Origin: Trematomus loennbergii
Lineage: Eukaryota > Chordata > Actinopteri > Perciformes > Nototheniidae
Reading direction: 5' to 3'
Length of the DNA stretch: 64,000 bases
Assembly: GCA_012861695.1 (NCBI GenBank)
Contig: JAAOOA010000120.1
Location: 442,501 to 506,500, forward strand
A program made the translations under genes and the position numbers. Positions 15,203 to 26,165 of the stretch are shown here, one piece after another; position 1 is the first letter of the stretch, and every line of letters begins with the position of its first letter. Below the pieces are notes generated by a model that ran no database searches, was not told the DNA's origin, and worked only from the letters and a program-made list of their open reading frames with translations.

Positions 15203-16329
15203 CTGGGGCCTCATCTATAAACTACCGTATGCTCAAAAGATTTCTAAGCAATCTTTGCGATTTATAAAAAACAAACTTGGCGGGAGGATGTGTGGTCCTC
15301 CACGGACACTCTGACCCATGCGTACACACAACAACAGGAGAGACAAGAAACTGCGACACCGTTGGCAGAAGGAAGAATGGAAAGAACTATGTGAAAATAA
15401 AACCATAAATAAAATGTTACCTCATTTATCAAACATCAAGAATTCATTTGCAAAAATGTATAAAAGCCAATCTTAAAATGATTAAACAAACGCCTGTTTG
15501 AGACTCCTCAGTGCACACAAAAACATAACTTGAACAAATAAATAAATACGGATATGTTATTGAAAACCAACTGGAATATGTTGTCTTAATGAAATGTATT
15601 CTCATAAATGATGCGGTAAGCAGGAGGACAGAGTTACTTTAAACTGACGCCGTTTTGCTTTTCTATAGGTTGTATAGATACGAGCATGGATTATACTATC
15701 ACGTTTAATCGTGTTTTATGCCGTTTGCCAAGACTTGATAAGTCGCTCATAAAACACAGGAGGTATGGAAACTAAGAACACCATATATTTGGTAAATTGT
15801 ACAGCTGATATAACAACACATTTGTTTTATTTCATTTAACTGGTGGATAGAGTTGCTGTGGGGCGGTTGAGATGCACAGGCTGCAGTGGAGACGCTGCGC
15901 ACAGCTGATCGACAGCTGATCGACAGCTGGAATGAATTCAGTAATTCAATCCAGTCGTCATGACTCCACTCCGGAGGGATTCCCTGATCATTTCTTACAG
16001 TTTCTTATCGAGGGGGGGGTCTCCTGTCCCCGGTACAAACACACTGGGTGTTTCTCAAAGTCAAGGACGCTTCCTTGGTAGGACATGTCCTTCCGAGTCA
16101 GGTCCTTCAGAGGCTAGGCAAGAATCCTTCCTAGCATCGGTGAACGAAGAATGGAACAGGCTAGCAGGTGTGCGTCATATGCAAGGCCCCACCTTACATT
16201 GAGCGCTATTTGTTTGAAGACTCAAAACTGATTTGCGAAGATGGACACGTTTGTGATGTTATCTTGTATCCATGCATTTGCTCTACCTATGTTGCAAATG
16301 TATCATCTTTTCAATTTCCACACGGCATC

Positions 16330-16575
16330 TATTGCACGTCTGTCCGTCCTGGGAGAGGGATCCCTCTTCTGTTGCTCTCCCTGAGGTTTCTCCCATGTTT
16401 CCCTTTAAACTGTGGGTTTTTCTCTGGAAGATTTTCCTTGTACGATGTGAGGGTCTAAGGACAGAGGGTGTTGTATTGTCATACTGATATTCTGTACAAA
16501 CTGTGAAGTCCACTGAGACAAATGTAACATTTGTGATATTGGGCTATATAAATAAACATTGATTGATTGATTGAT
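16330..16575 (+). mobile_element. Non-LTR retrotransposon 3' tail with (GATT)n
   Basis: The sequence ends GATATTGGGCTATATAAATA followed by a short (GATT)n run. I recall this tail from a common fish LINE or SINE lineage. Only the 3' end is present, inserted inside the Harbinger-like element. Confidence 0.55.
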
Positions 16576-16906
16576 TTGTTGAGAAGGAGGAAAAGATCGA
16601 GCGGGAGTATCGGCGGCGTCTGTCAGCTCGGAGGAGGAGGATGTTCTGCTGGCGCCTTTGTGGAGGACGACGTGCTCGGGTAGGAGAAATAATGTACTAT
16701 TTTATTCAATGTTGGGAGAATGGGTTAAATAAGTATTGACGCTTGCCTTCCGTACGAGTTTTATTCTCTAATGTGAATCAAATAAATGAAGCATCCATAA
16801 TTACTCCATAGTTAGTTTGTGAGTTGTCATGATGATAGACACCCCTTTCTATTTTATGCTTCCCGCACAATAAGCAAGCAACACTTTTCTCCAGTGTCAG
16901 TTTTGC

Positions 16907-17762
16907 ATATGTGACCCGCTCTATCGAAATCAGTCGGAAGTCACAACGGCTCATTTAAAAATAAACGTGGATTTGCGTAAAAAAACTAGTTTTTCGGGGT
17001 TCGGGGGTTTTGTTTGATTTTAAATAAACAAAGTATTGGCTTTCAGCATATGAAACTTTTATTTCCAAAATCACACGATAAATACATTTTTAAGCTTGAA
17101 AAGGGAAGATGACAGGCACCTCTCACTCACGCTCTGCTCTTCCGCAGCGCCACTCCCCCTCCCTCCGGCTGAAATTATGAATGTAAGGCGTATAGTAATC
17201 ATAGATAACACAGCAGGGTCCGTTACAGTTTTTTTTCATCTGATTTCAAATAAACAAAGTCTTGGCTTTCAGAATATTTAACTTGTTTCGGCAAATACAG
17301 ATGATAAATACAACTTTGAAGCTTGTAACAGCATAATTACAAGCGGAGAACGGAGTAACTTGACGTCACAGCAGGCATAACAACAGCCGGTGTTTCTCGT
17401 GAGTGTTTTCCCCGGGAAACAAACGCAAAAATACACAAACACACACACACACTCGCGAGCTTCCCCCAGACCAGTAATCCAAACTAAAATATTTTCCCTC
17501 CGTACTACTTTGATCATTTGCTCCGCTAATAATCAATCAGATCGATGGATTCCAGAGAAGAGGAAACTTTGAAGGCCTTTTTCTCAAAATGATGACTGTA
17601 ACAGTCATTATATAATGTGACATATTTTGCTTAATATTTGGAGTACAAAAACAATCATGATATCAGTAGAAAGCTAGGAATCTCCTCTTTCCAACAGTGT
17701 ATACAACTCAAAATGTGTCTTCGGGTCAATGCGACTGATTTTCGATAGAGCAGGTCACATAT
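16907..17762. mobile_element. TIR element with ATATGTGACC ends, family unassigned
   Basis: ATATGTGACCCGCTCTATCG at the left matches, inverted, the sequence ending at 17762, over about 30 bp. No transposase frame is seen. The corresponding element in unit 3 keeps its right end at about 50733 but lost its left end at the duplication breakpoint near 49536. Confidence 0.6.
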
Positions 17763-17869
17763 ATAGTTTGTGCATGTTTGTAGTCGTTCTAACACTTATC
17801 GATATGGAGAAAATGTGTAATCACATTAAAATAGTTTTTTTAATAATGTAAACACAGATCATCATCATA

Positions 17870-18407
17870 TGAAAAGCTGAGATTCCACAGATTCCAATGG
17901 TATAAGTATCATCACTGTGCGATCAGAACTCACGGCAGCGAAGGCCAACACACAACTTCCCTTTACGTTGGCTTTAATGGTTAAAAAGAGGTGTCAATCA
18001 TCAAAATCGACCAATGGGTTCCAGAGATATGGCAAATACACCCAAATGACCCCAGAGGTGGGTTCTTTTCTAAACCTCTCTAAAAGGGTCAGATTTAACT
18101 TGTTTTGCATCAATCTTGATACAGGGTACTTATATGTTAAAGTTTGGATTCCTAAAGCTTTTAGTCTACTATCCCATCATTCAAGGGTGGTTTTCACTAT
18201 AAGTAATGTTTTTTTTTTGGACGGACACTATCATTTACATTTTTTTACTATGTTCAATCTGAATTTACTTTAAAATAAAAACATCTATATTGATTCAGAC
18301 TTTTCTACATCCAACTCACAGGTTTATCATTGCTTTGAGAAAAAAGATATTAATTTTCCCCTTTTAGAAGTGAAGAAATCTGAAAAACAGGCTCAGGGCT
18401 TAACAGG
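17870..18407 (-). mobile_element. Reversed piggyBac-like MITE, internally deleted
   Basis: This is the reverse complement of part of the copy A MITE. It ends in GGGCTTAACAGG followed by TTAA at 18408-18411. Against the unit 3 copy it lacks about 250 bp; the junction is near 17966 at TTTACGTTGG. The other terminus could not be found. Confidence 0.6.
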
Positions 18408-18421
18408 TTAACAATAAACAA

Positions 18422-20682
18422 ATGTCAAGTAAACTGAAACGGCCTTCTATTCTTTATGTTGAGCAGGCCCATCATTACTGCATTATTAATGCCACTGTGC
18501 CAGTCCTTCAGAGATATTTTGCAGACGAGGACCCCCGCCCTGACTTTCGGCTGGGCAGGGAGGCCACCCAGCAGCTCCTAGTGGCGCTGAAGACGGAGAG
18601 GCAACACGGATGGGGGCCAACTCTGGAGACCCTGGTGTTTCTGTTTTGGGTTGCCAGTCGCTCCGCTTACAGAGTAGTCTCCCGTGTCTTCGATGTGTAT
18701 CTGCCGTCCGTCCACAGGATGGTGGATGAGGTGGTGGCCTTGTTGCCCCAGTTTGTCCGTCTCCCGCACGTGGAGGTGGTTGGTGATGGTTTTGCCCGGT
18801 TAGCTCACCACCAAGCCTTTCGCAAGGCAGCTGGGGTAATTGACAGCTGCCACATCCAGTTGTGTTGCAGGGCATCAGGGACACTTTGTGGACATTTGTG
18901 TGGGTTACCCAGGATCCTTGCTTGATGCACGGATCCTTAACCTGTTAAGCACCAAGCCTGTTTTTCATGTTTCAGGCTCGAATGACATGCCCAAAAACAA
19001 ATGACTACAACTTAACTTCTAAAAAGGTTATATGAATAATTTCTTTTATCAAAGCAAGGTTACATCTGTGAGTTGGATGTAGAAGTGTCAGAATCAATAT
19101 AAATGTTTTTTATTTTAAAGAAAATTCAGATTTTACATAGTAAAAAACTGTGTCCGTCCAAAATATTTTTTACAGATAGTGAAAACTACCCTTGGATGAT
19201 GGGTTAGTAGACTAAAAGCTTTAGGAATCCAAAGTACAACATATAATAAGTACCCTGTATCAAGATTGATGCAAAACAAGTGACATTTGACCTTTTTAGA
19301 GAGGTTTAGCCAAAACCACCCCACCTTTGAGGTGATTTGGGTGAAAATGTTTTTTTCCCCATATCTCTGGCCCCCCTTGCTCGATTTTAATGGTTGACAC
19401 CTCTTTCTGACCGTTAGAGCCAATAGAATCGAAGGGGGAGGCCCCCACACACACACACACACATTGTGAAGAGAAAAGGTGGGGGCTGCGCGCATGTAAA
19501 TGTGCAGCAGAGTGAAGGATTTCTAGCTCTGGCATTTGGAAACGAAAAGCAGTTTTATTGCTTATGGATTATCAGAAATAATTTCAAAGAGGGCACAGAT
19601 ACATTGGATGAACCTATGGATTAACTGCAGCATCGTTTTTATCGTTTTAATGCCATTGAAGACCAGTTTTGACCAAGGTAAGCCATGTTAGCGTTTCTAG
19701 CTACTTAGCTCCACATGTTATGATGTACGCTTTCGTTTATAGCGTCGCAAATGTTTATCACCGAGTGTTGAGGTGGGCACCCCTAGATTCAGTGTCTCCA
19801 GGACACCAAAAACGAGTGGTTGGCTGTGCATCTAGGATAAGTAATAAGGGAGTTATTGTGAGTTTAAGTGCCGTTTTAGGTTACATTTTTCGCTCGTGGA
19901 TAATTCAGAGGCTGAGTGCTAGCATTGTGGGGTTTTTTTGGAGATTTTTTTTTAAAAAGATCAGTTAGCTGAGTTTCTTCCCGTTACATGGATATAAAAC
20001 ATTCATAGTTTTATTAAATATTAAGATTCCTTAGACGTTGTTTCCTGCAAATGACGCGTTTATCCGCCCGGTACCGGGCGGATGGTGCGTAACAGGTTAA
20101 GAACAGCTCCATCTACGCTAGGGGTACTTACCCTCCACCAGGGTATTTCATCCTAGCTGATGGTGGCTACCCATGTCTACAGGTACCCTTGGCCCTTATC
20201 ACACCATATAAGAGGCCAGTGAGAGGCATGGCAGAACAACGGCTTAATTACCATCACTCCAGGGGTCGCTTGGGGTGATAAAAACCCGCTTCAGGTGCAT
20301 CTTCTTAGAAGCACTTGAAGTACATCATGAGTTTGTCCTCAAGGTAATGAATCATTCTAATGTTTCTGTAGCAAATTAGTTAATTGAAATCCTAATATCC
20401 TTATCCTGCTATACTAAGACTGTCTTAATGCCTAACAATTGCATAGTCACATAAAATACTATGCCTCACACTTTGTTTTGTCCTTTTTCTGCTCTGCCTT
20501 GTGCACAGGTTGTGACAGCCTGTGCAATTTTACACAATATATGTGTCGGGGTTGGGGACGACCAACCTCCAGAAGATGCCGCCCTGGAGGAGGACAACCA
20601 GCCACCTACTGCGCATGAAGGTGGTGGGGAAAGTGAGAGTGGAGCAGCATGGCGGCCACCACCTCATCCACCACCCTTGTGA
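18422..20682 (+). pseudogene. Harbinger-type transposase, split and deleted (unit 1)
   Basis: This encodes a DDE-type nuclease of the PIF/Harbinger superfamily, related to vertebrate HARBI1. The first block (18422-18925) contains DEDPRPDFRL, a helical SAYRVVSRVF region and GVIDSCHI with the first catalytic Asp at residue 141. A MITE then interrupts (18941-20096). Homology resumes at 20101 with YPPPGYFILADGGYPC, which carries the second Asp. After a GT donor at 20344 and a CAG acceptor at 20506, the frame ends with ACAILHNICVG at 20509-20682. Two internal stretches normally present are missing. One follows CHIQ. The other precedes IKTRF, where the catalytic Glu is expected. The gene is therefore dead, and the unit 3 copy shares the same lesions. 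Confidence 0.8.
18941..20096. mobile_element. piggyBac-like MITE nested in Harbinger transposase
   Basis: CCTGTTAAGCACC and GGTGCGTAACAGG form 13-bp inverted ends with one mismatch. TTAA flanks lie at 18937-18940 and 20097-20100. Removing the element joins the transposase reading frame at DARILK and NSSIYARG, which confirms the insertion. The inner ends contain a palindromic TATCCGCCCGGTACCGGGCG segment. Confidence 0.85.
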
Positions 20683-21167
20683 ACGAGGTGTCCGCACTTG
20701 CTGTTGCTCCACTGGACCATGACTATTTTGCACAGGTGAAGAACATTGCTCAAATCCCATGTCACAATCTGCTTATGTACTTGAGTAACTGTATTTTGTA
20801 AAATGATAATCTCTCCAGGACTGAACCACTAAACTAACATAAAACGTTCTCCTGTTTGCAGCCTTGAAAAAGTTCTGGAGGATAAACTATGAAGGTAGAT
20901 ATGGTGCAAAATGCGAGAGCGTGTAAAACCTGATGTGAGCACTTGCAGAAAAGATATCTGAGCTTGTGTGCATACATTTACACTTTTATAAAAATATCCA
21001 CGTATCTGTGAACCACATTTGAAGTCACAGAAGAAAAAAAAGTTTTGTAGCTTGTAGAAAAGAAATGAACTTAGTGATGAAATGTTCACTTGCAGAAAAA
21101 TATTTTTTTTTAAATATATTTTCCATTACAACTGCAACTTGCAATGGAATTGCAATTCCAAGGATCC

Positions 21168-21259
21168 TGGACATTGGAGTCCTTCGGCGGGATTCGATGA
21201 CATAGCATCCTTGAAATAGTGGCTCTGAAGGATCCTTCCTTGACATTGAGAAACACCCA
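21168..21259. repeat. Terminal repeat arm ending GAGAAACACCCA
   Basis: About 90 bp ending GACATTGAGAAACACCCA mirrors the arm starting TGGGTGTTTCTCAA at 16045. The same arm occurs at 55272-55379 in unit 3. Confidence 0.5.
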
Positions 21260-21736
21260 TCGACACACTGCCTGAGGAAGGTTATGTGTATATTTTTTTG
21301 GTCATTCACTTTTTTCGGACCACTTATTTATTTATTTTGGTGAGGATCCGACCTCCATGCTGCTACTCTGGTTCAAACTGCATCCACCAAACAATATGAT
21401 TTGTCTCCACCTCCCCAAAAGAACCAAAATCTGACTCGGTGTGAAAAGTATTTTTTAGATGTTCTGTCCTCATTTCCTGCGATCTGCTTCCTGCAGTCAG
21501 TCTGAATGGATATTAATACGGGCGTTTCTTTGACTATTTATAGGCAAATATGGGCGTTACGTGAAGCCCGCAGAAGCTGCGCCGCATTTCGAGTTGATTG
21601 TGATTGTCCCGGCGTAGGACGTGCGTGCGCAGTGTTTTATAAATCGGAATATTTGTGTGCGTATGTACTTGCTTTGTCCTACGTACGCCACCTTCCCACG
21701 TGAATCCTACGCAAAGTTTTATAAATGAGGCCCCTG

Positions 21737-22236
21737 AACAGAGAATATGAACTGCTACCATCTAATGGAGATTCAATAAAGTCAGACTGAAGCATCCTTT
21801 GTGCTCCAGTCAGTCCTCTCAGTAAATACAGAGCTGAATCCAGATCAAATGCACGCTGAAGGCTCTTTGAGCAGGTTTTCTCTCACTGATCCTGCTGTTA
21901 TGTTAAATTTGTTGTTTGTTCATTTATTGTGTCTTGATATTTGTTTATGTTGATGTTACACATGGAGCTGCTGTGATGCAAGTCACATTTCAGACTTGAT
22001 CTGACCATTAAAGTTTTATCGTATCGTATACAACGTTCTAACCTATATCTAACCATATTGGGCATTCATATTGTATTTTATAAACAGGTTGTGATCTTTC
22101 ATTTGGGGATAACAGTGATAGGAATATATTGTGATGAAGTGCACACTGACCTGAGCTCCAGGGGTCTCTTTGTTCTCCTCCATGCTGCTCTCAGAGCTCC
22201 TTCTCCGGCTGTGTCTCTGAAATAATCAAGAAGAAG
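21737..22236. other. Spacer between Harbinger end and LINE ORF1-like frame
   Basis: The sequence is shared with 55855-56359. A short ATTAAAGTTTTATCGTATCG end suggests an old retrotransposon tail at about 22005-22030. No gene is visible. Confidence 0.5.
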
Positions 22237-22836
22237 ATGGCAGTGTTGGAAATGAAAATGCAACGGTTGGAAGCTAACGTGGAAGTGAATGGACTAGGTT
22301 GGAATGACACCACTTTACCAGTGCAAAAGAATGGAAAAGGGCATGCTAACTTACAGCTAGCTAGCAGCTACAAGGTTTCCAAGGAACAGCAGGGCTGTGT
22401 ACCGGGTAATAAATCTACAAGTGGTAGTCCTCCCTCGAACTCTCTGGGTGCAAGGCCGAAGAGTAAATCATTTCCATGGGATTTGGGAGAACGAATAACA
22501 GGCAGAGCCCAGCGCTCTGAAATCTGTAATGCGACCGGCTGGCCTGCATTGTTATCACCCAGGAAGAGCGCCTCTTCAACCCCTATTCATACTAGGAAGC
22601 AGCCGTGGACAGCTGCTAAAGGGAGAACTACAAACAATCCTCCTAAACCACCAAGTGTGCCAATCCAGAACAGATACGCTCCACTGACACAGAACCGGAG
22701 ATCTCTTTCTGACTCTGCTGTAAGAGATGTAAAATGCATTAACTACTACTTACATTTAATATCTAACTCCTTCAGCCTACTTTCAGCTGCAAAAACCATT
22801 CCACTATTAACTTACTCAGTTATTTCAGGACATTGA
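22237..22836 (+). pseudogene. LINE ORF1-like protein, deletion copy (unit 1)
   Basis: The frame begins with a short coiled-coil-like segment (LEMKMQRLEANVE), then a basic Pro/Ser-rich region. Copies at 42614-43284 and 56360-57115 continue with TLIVGDSAVRDVK, resembling the GDS block of the SGNH-esterase domain in CR1/L2 ORF1 proteins. Here about 40 residues before SAVRDVK are missing, an in-frame deletion between short GA repeats. In all copies the domain stops soon after the GDS block, so the protein is truncated. It lies inside the long intron of the proposed ZNF gene. Confidence 0.6.
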
Positions 22837-23613
22837 GGCTATACATGTTGTTTATACCTTTTTTAAACCTTTTCTTTTAAATATTAGGTTCAAGGTTACT
22901 TTACAGATGTGGATGTGTGATGTGAAATATAATCAAGTGTTAAATCAGACTTTAGTTCCACCTGGAGTAAATTCACAAGCTACCCTGCAGTATACAAAGT
23001 CATTCAAACTAGCTGCACCTTTACCAGCTTTGAGAACACTTTCATGATCAATCAAGACAACTCAATACAACCGATAGACACAACAAAACAAATGTACAGC
23101 TACTACGCAGGTTCATAGCAGAGGTGAGAAGTAACTAAGTACATTTACTCAAGAACTTAAGATTCCAGTCTACGAGAATCTTAGGTTATATACGTGTTAG
23201 AGCCAGTATTTTTTTTTTCATAAGAAAGGCCACCTAATTGTGACGTCTGTAGTCAACACACTATCGAAGACTACAATTCCCACAGCGCCTGCTCTAACTT
23301 GTCATCTACTAATATCTCCCAGTAACTTGGACCAGCGTGTATTTATTGAATCACCTTTGTTGTACAGCCTGTGCTGAAACACTGTTTTATATGCAGGCTT
23401 TTATACTGTTTAAAACAGTTTTAATACTGTATTTATACTATATTGATACTGTTTTCATACCGTTTTAAACACTGTTTGAATACAGTTTTTAATACTATAT
23501 TAATACTGTTTTTATACTGTTTTTACCCCTGGCAGAAGCAGCTAGCTCGCATCAGCTCCGGTTAGCTCCAGTTAGCTCCCGATAGCTCTTGTTAGCTCCC
23601 GGTGCTAACTCAC
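22837..23613. other. Intron of the proposed ZNF gene: simple repeats and fragments
   Basis: It contains a fragment of the AGTAACTAAGTACATTTACT fish repeat at about 23122-23165 and the TATACTGTTTTTA-type repeat at 23400-23525. A partial ACTACAATTCCCA motif lies near 23271. All are shared with unit 3 at 57140-57830. Confidence 0.55.
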
Positions 23614-23774
23614 CTGAACGAAGGTTGTTGTCCGGGATCCAGCCATTCCGGTGTCCCCCCGGTGTCCGGTGTCTTCCCCGGTGTCCGTGTGTCTTCCCCC
23701 GGTGTCCCGGTGTCTCCTGAGGCTGCTAGACCCTCCCGGTTCTCCGGTAAATCCTCCGGAGCTGCGGAGGCCAT
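23614..23774 (-). pseudogene. ZNF gene first coding exon, frameshifted (unit 1)
   Basis: On the minus strand an ATG at 23774-23772 opens MASAAPEDLP and a DTGTPG-rich stretch. The exon ends CGTTCAG before the donor GTGAGT at 23613. It is the paralogue of the intact exon at 57998-57834, but it has lost four bases in G-rich repeats. Its end is therefore out of phase with the zinc-finger exon at 14255. A LINE 3' end begins only about 10 bp upstream of the ATG, so the native promoter has been displaced. The losses fall in G homopolymers, so a consensus error is possible for some of them. Confidence 0.6.
23635..23725. repeat. CCGGTGTC minisatellite inside exon 1
   Basis: Imperfect copies of CCCCGGTGTCCCGGTGTCT encode the GEDTGTP repeats of the first exon on the minus strand. 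Copy number or length differs from 57865-57940. Confidence 0.8.
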
Positions 23775-23980
23775 GATGTCTGATGTTCTTCTTCTTCTTC
23801 TTCTCTTCGTTTTTGGCGGATTGCAAACAACTTAAAAGGTGCATACCGCCCCTACTGTACATGAGTATGAATCATCATATCATACCAACTCTTTAACCTA
23901 TGATCTAATCAAAATAAATAAATAAATCAACAAAAAACATGAAATAAATAAAACAAAAATAATTCTTTCCTGACCTAATG

Positions 23981-24475
23981 TTAAATTATTTTTCCTACCC
24001 CAGTTTCACTCAAGAATGTAAACAGTGCCTTTCTGGTAGCTCTTACTCCCTCTCCTTTTGTTCCCAAAACACCAACCACACTCCATTCCCTCTCTGCCTC
24101 TAAAACTTTAGCCTTTAGTTTTTCTCTTTCCGCTTTATATATGTCACAATGTATCAAGATATGTTCTACATCTTCTTTTACTCCACAGCTCCCACACTTG
24201 TCACTGTCACTTTTCCCCATGACATACAGAGTACCATTCAAAGCCGTGTGATTTATTCTGAGTCTAGCGATCGTGATTTCCTCCATTCTGTTTCTTTCTT
24301 TATAAATATGAATTGTAATTGTCTTTTGTACTTTGTGATATTCTTTGCCTTTCTGGTCTTTCTCCCACCTTTTCTGCCAGATCTCCATCCCTTTCTTCTT
24401 AATGACTGCTTTCCTTCTCCTTCTCCAAGTTGAACTGGTAATGTGATTTCCTTTTGTAGTGCACTTTTTGCTCAT
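23981..24475 (-). pseudogene. I-clade LINE ORF2 C-terminal Cys/His region
   Basis: A basic 164-codon frame carries ARLRINHTALNG and CGSCGVKEDVEHILIHC, the Cys/His cluster usual at the C-terminus of I and Jockey type ORF2 proteins. It directly follows the RNase H frame. The 3' UTR at 23800-23980 includes TGGCGGATTGCAAACAAC on the plus strand. Confidence 0.75.
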
Positions 24476-24843
24476 TTATCAGCACACTCGTTCCCTTTCA
24501 CCTCCTCATGAGCAGGCACCCAGCAGAACTGCAGATCTATGCCGCCTCTGTGGAGTCTTAACAGGATATGATTCAGTTCTATGAGAATGTCTTCTCTGGC
24601 AGTTGTTGTTGATTGTATGCTTTGTAAACTGGACAATGAATCTGTGCACATCACCACCCTATCTGGTCTGACCTCTTCAACCCACTGTAATCCTATTATT
24701 ACAGCAAGCATTTCTGCTGTGTACACTGATAATTGATCAGACACTCTTTTTGAAATAGATATTTTAAATTCTGGGATGTATATACCAACTCCAACACACT
24801 CTTCCTTGTTCTTAAATTTGTAGGCAATTGTAATACTTTTCAT
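24472..24843 (-). pseudogene. LINE RNase H domain
   Basis: This 123-codon frame contains VYTAEMLAVIIGLQW (catalytic Glu), CTDSLSSLQS (Asp) and HEEVKGNECADK (final Asp), the ordered motifs of a type I RNase H that removes RNA from the cDNA hybrid. It ends at a TGA directly after ECADK, where family members normally continue, so a small frameshift has occurred. The next frame picks up immediately. Confidence 0.8.
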
Positions 24844-24915
24844 TCAGATACATACTTGTTTTAATTCCCACTTCATTTATTTGCCACTCTTTTTTCCTTT
24901 CTACAATACTCATAT

Positions 24916-26165
24916 CTATTTTAGCTTCTGGGAAAAGCCATGGAGGAACACTACTAAATGGGGTTGCTTTAGCAAACGTGATATTCTCCACTCCATATGC
25001 CCTCGTTCTCTCCTTACTCGTCCAGCCAAACCCACGTCCCTGGAATTTTGCATATTCCCAGCAATCCTGTATATATTCTGTTTGAAATATTTTCCTCTCC
25101 ACTTCCTTGTAGCCTGACCCAGTATGACAGAGCAAGTTTCTCTCTTCTGATCTCCAGAGGTGTCTCCTGCTTCTATCAGAACTGCATTGATACGGGATGA
25201 CTTTATCGCTCCAATACACAACCGCAATGCTTTATATTGTATTCTATCAATTTTTAAAAGCGATGTTTTTGCTGCTGCTCCATACACTATACAACCATAA
25301 TCTATTGTGGACCTCATAATTGATCTGTAAATGTTTATTAATGCTTGTTTGTCTGCGCCCCAGTTGCATCCAGCTACAGCTCGCAATAAATGTAATACTT
25401 TTTTGCATTTTGTTTCCACTTGATTAATATGCATTTTCCATGTATATTTGCTATCAAACCACAGTCCTAGGTATTTGAACTCATTCACCTTTGTCATTGG
25501 ACGATCATATAGTGTTAGCTGTTGGCCATCAATCTTGCGTTTGTTTGTGAATACCATGTAGCATGACTTGCTTTCTGACATTTTGAATCCCCAGTTATAT
25601 GACCACCTCTCCACTTTTTTAATCACTCTAGCTATATTCTCCATTACGTATGGGGCATTTCTTCCCCTCATCCAAATAGCCCCATCATCTGCGTATAGAG
25701 CCGATTGAATGCATGTGTCTAAACATGTAAATATATCATTGATCATGATGTTAAATAATATTGGACTGACTGCACTCCCTTGGGGAATACCATTTTCTAT
25801 TTCAAAATAGTTGGAAATATCTGCTCCAACCTTTACTCTAAATGTCCTGTCTGTTAAAAAGGCCCTTACCCAATTGTACATTCTCCCTCCAATACCCATT
25901 CTACTCAATTTGATCAGTAACCCATCCCTCCACATACAGTCATACGCCTTTTCATTGTCAAAGTACACTATTGCCATTATCTCTTTCATTTTCAATGTTT
26001 TTTCCACATCATTACTCACTCTTACTAAAGCATCTATTGTGGACCGCCCTTTACGAAATCCGCTCTGAAAACTACTCAGCAGCCCTTTCTGCTCCAGTAC
26101 ATGTGAGAGCCTACGGACAATGATCTTTTCCATCCATTTATATAGGTGTGATGTAAGCAACCCGG
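24916..26165 (-). pseudogene. I-clade LINE reverse transcriptase
   Basis: The open frame (to 26241, with about 26 non-homologous N-terminal residues) covers most of the RT. It has KWMEKIIVRRL, GFRKGRSTID, the first catalytic Asp in YFDNEKAYD, GIPQGSAVSPILF, the YADD box at residues 183-186 and a FKYLGLWFD block. RT copies the LINE RNA at the nicked target. The frame is open for 441 codons but lacks the endonuclease and the first RT blocks because of 5' truncation. A frameshift near 24916-25000 separates it from the RNase H part, so the copy cannot be autonomous. Confidence 0.85.

Larger units (their letters stand above)
15206..21733. mobile_element. PIF/Harbinger-like composite element (unit 1)
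   Basis: The ends GGGCCTCATCTATAAACT and AGTTTTATAAATGAGGCCC form inverted repeats, flanked by CTG at 15203-15205 and 21734-21736. A 3-bp duplication suits PIF/Harbinger. Inside is a Harbinger-type transposase, split by a piggyBac-like MITE, plus several other insertions. A second pair of inverted ends, TGGGTGTTTCTCAA at 16045 and its complement ending at 21259, sits within. Which pair belongs to the transposase is unclear. The right half is duplicated at about 49536-55851. Confidence 0.6.
23786..26165 (-). mobile_element. I-clade (Nimb-like) LINE, 5'-truncated
   Basis: The minus-strand element runs from a truncated reverse transcriptase at about 26165 through RNase H and a C-terminal Cys/His region to a 3' UTR. 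It ends in a (GAA)n tail at about 23786-23800. An RNase H after the RT is diagnostic of the I superfamily. Its 3' end abuts GATGTCTGATGTT, sequence that continues without interruption in unit 3 at 58000-58012. It probably belongs to the same lineage as the element at 62356-64000. Confidence 0.8.

Noticed and set aside
16168..16513. Cys-rich small ORFs near 16.2-16.5 kb
   Set aside because: They lie in a retrotransposon 3' tail and have no conserved domain.
18486..18884. Minus-strand 132-codon frame opposite the transposase
   Set aside because: It is a shadow of the GC-rich Harbinger coding sequence. Only the plus strand shows family motifs.
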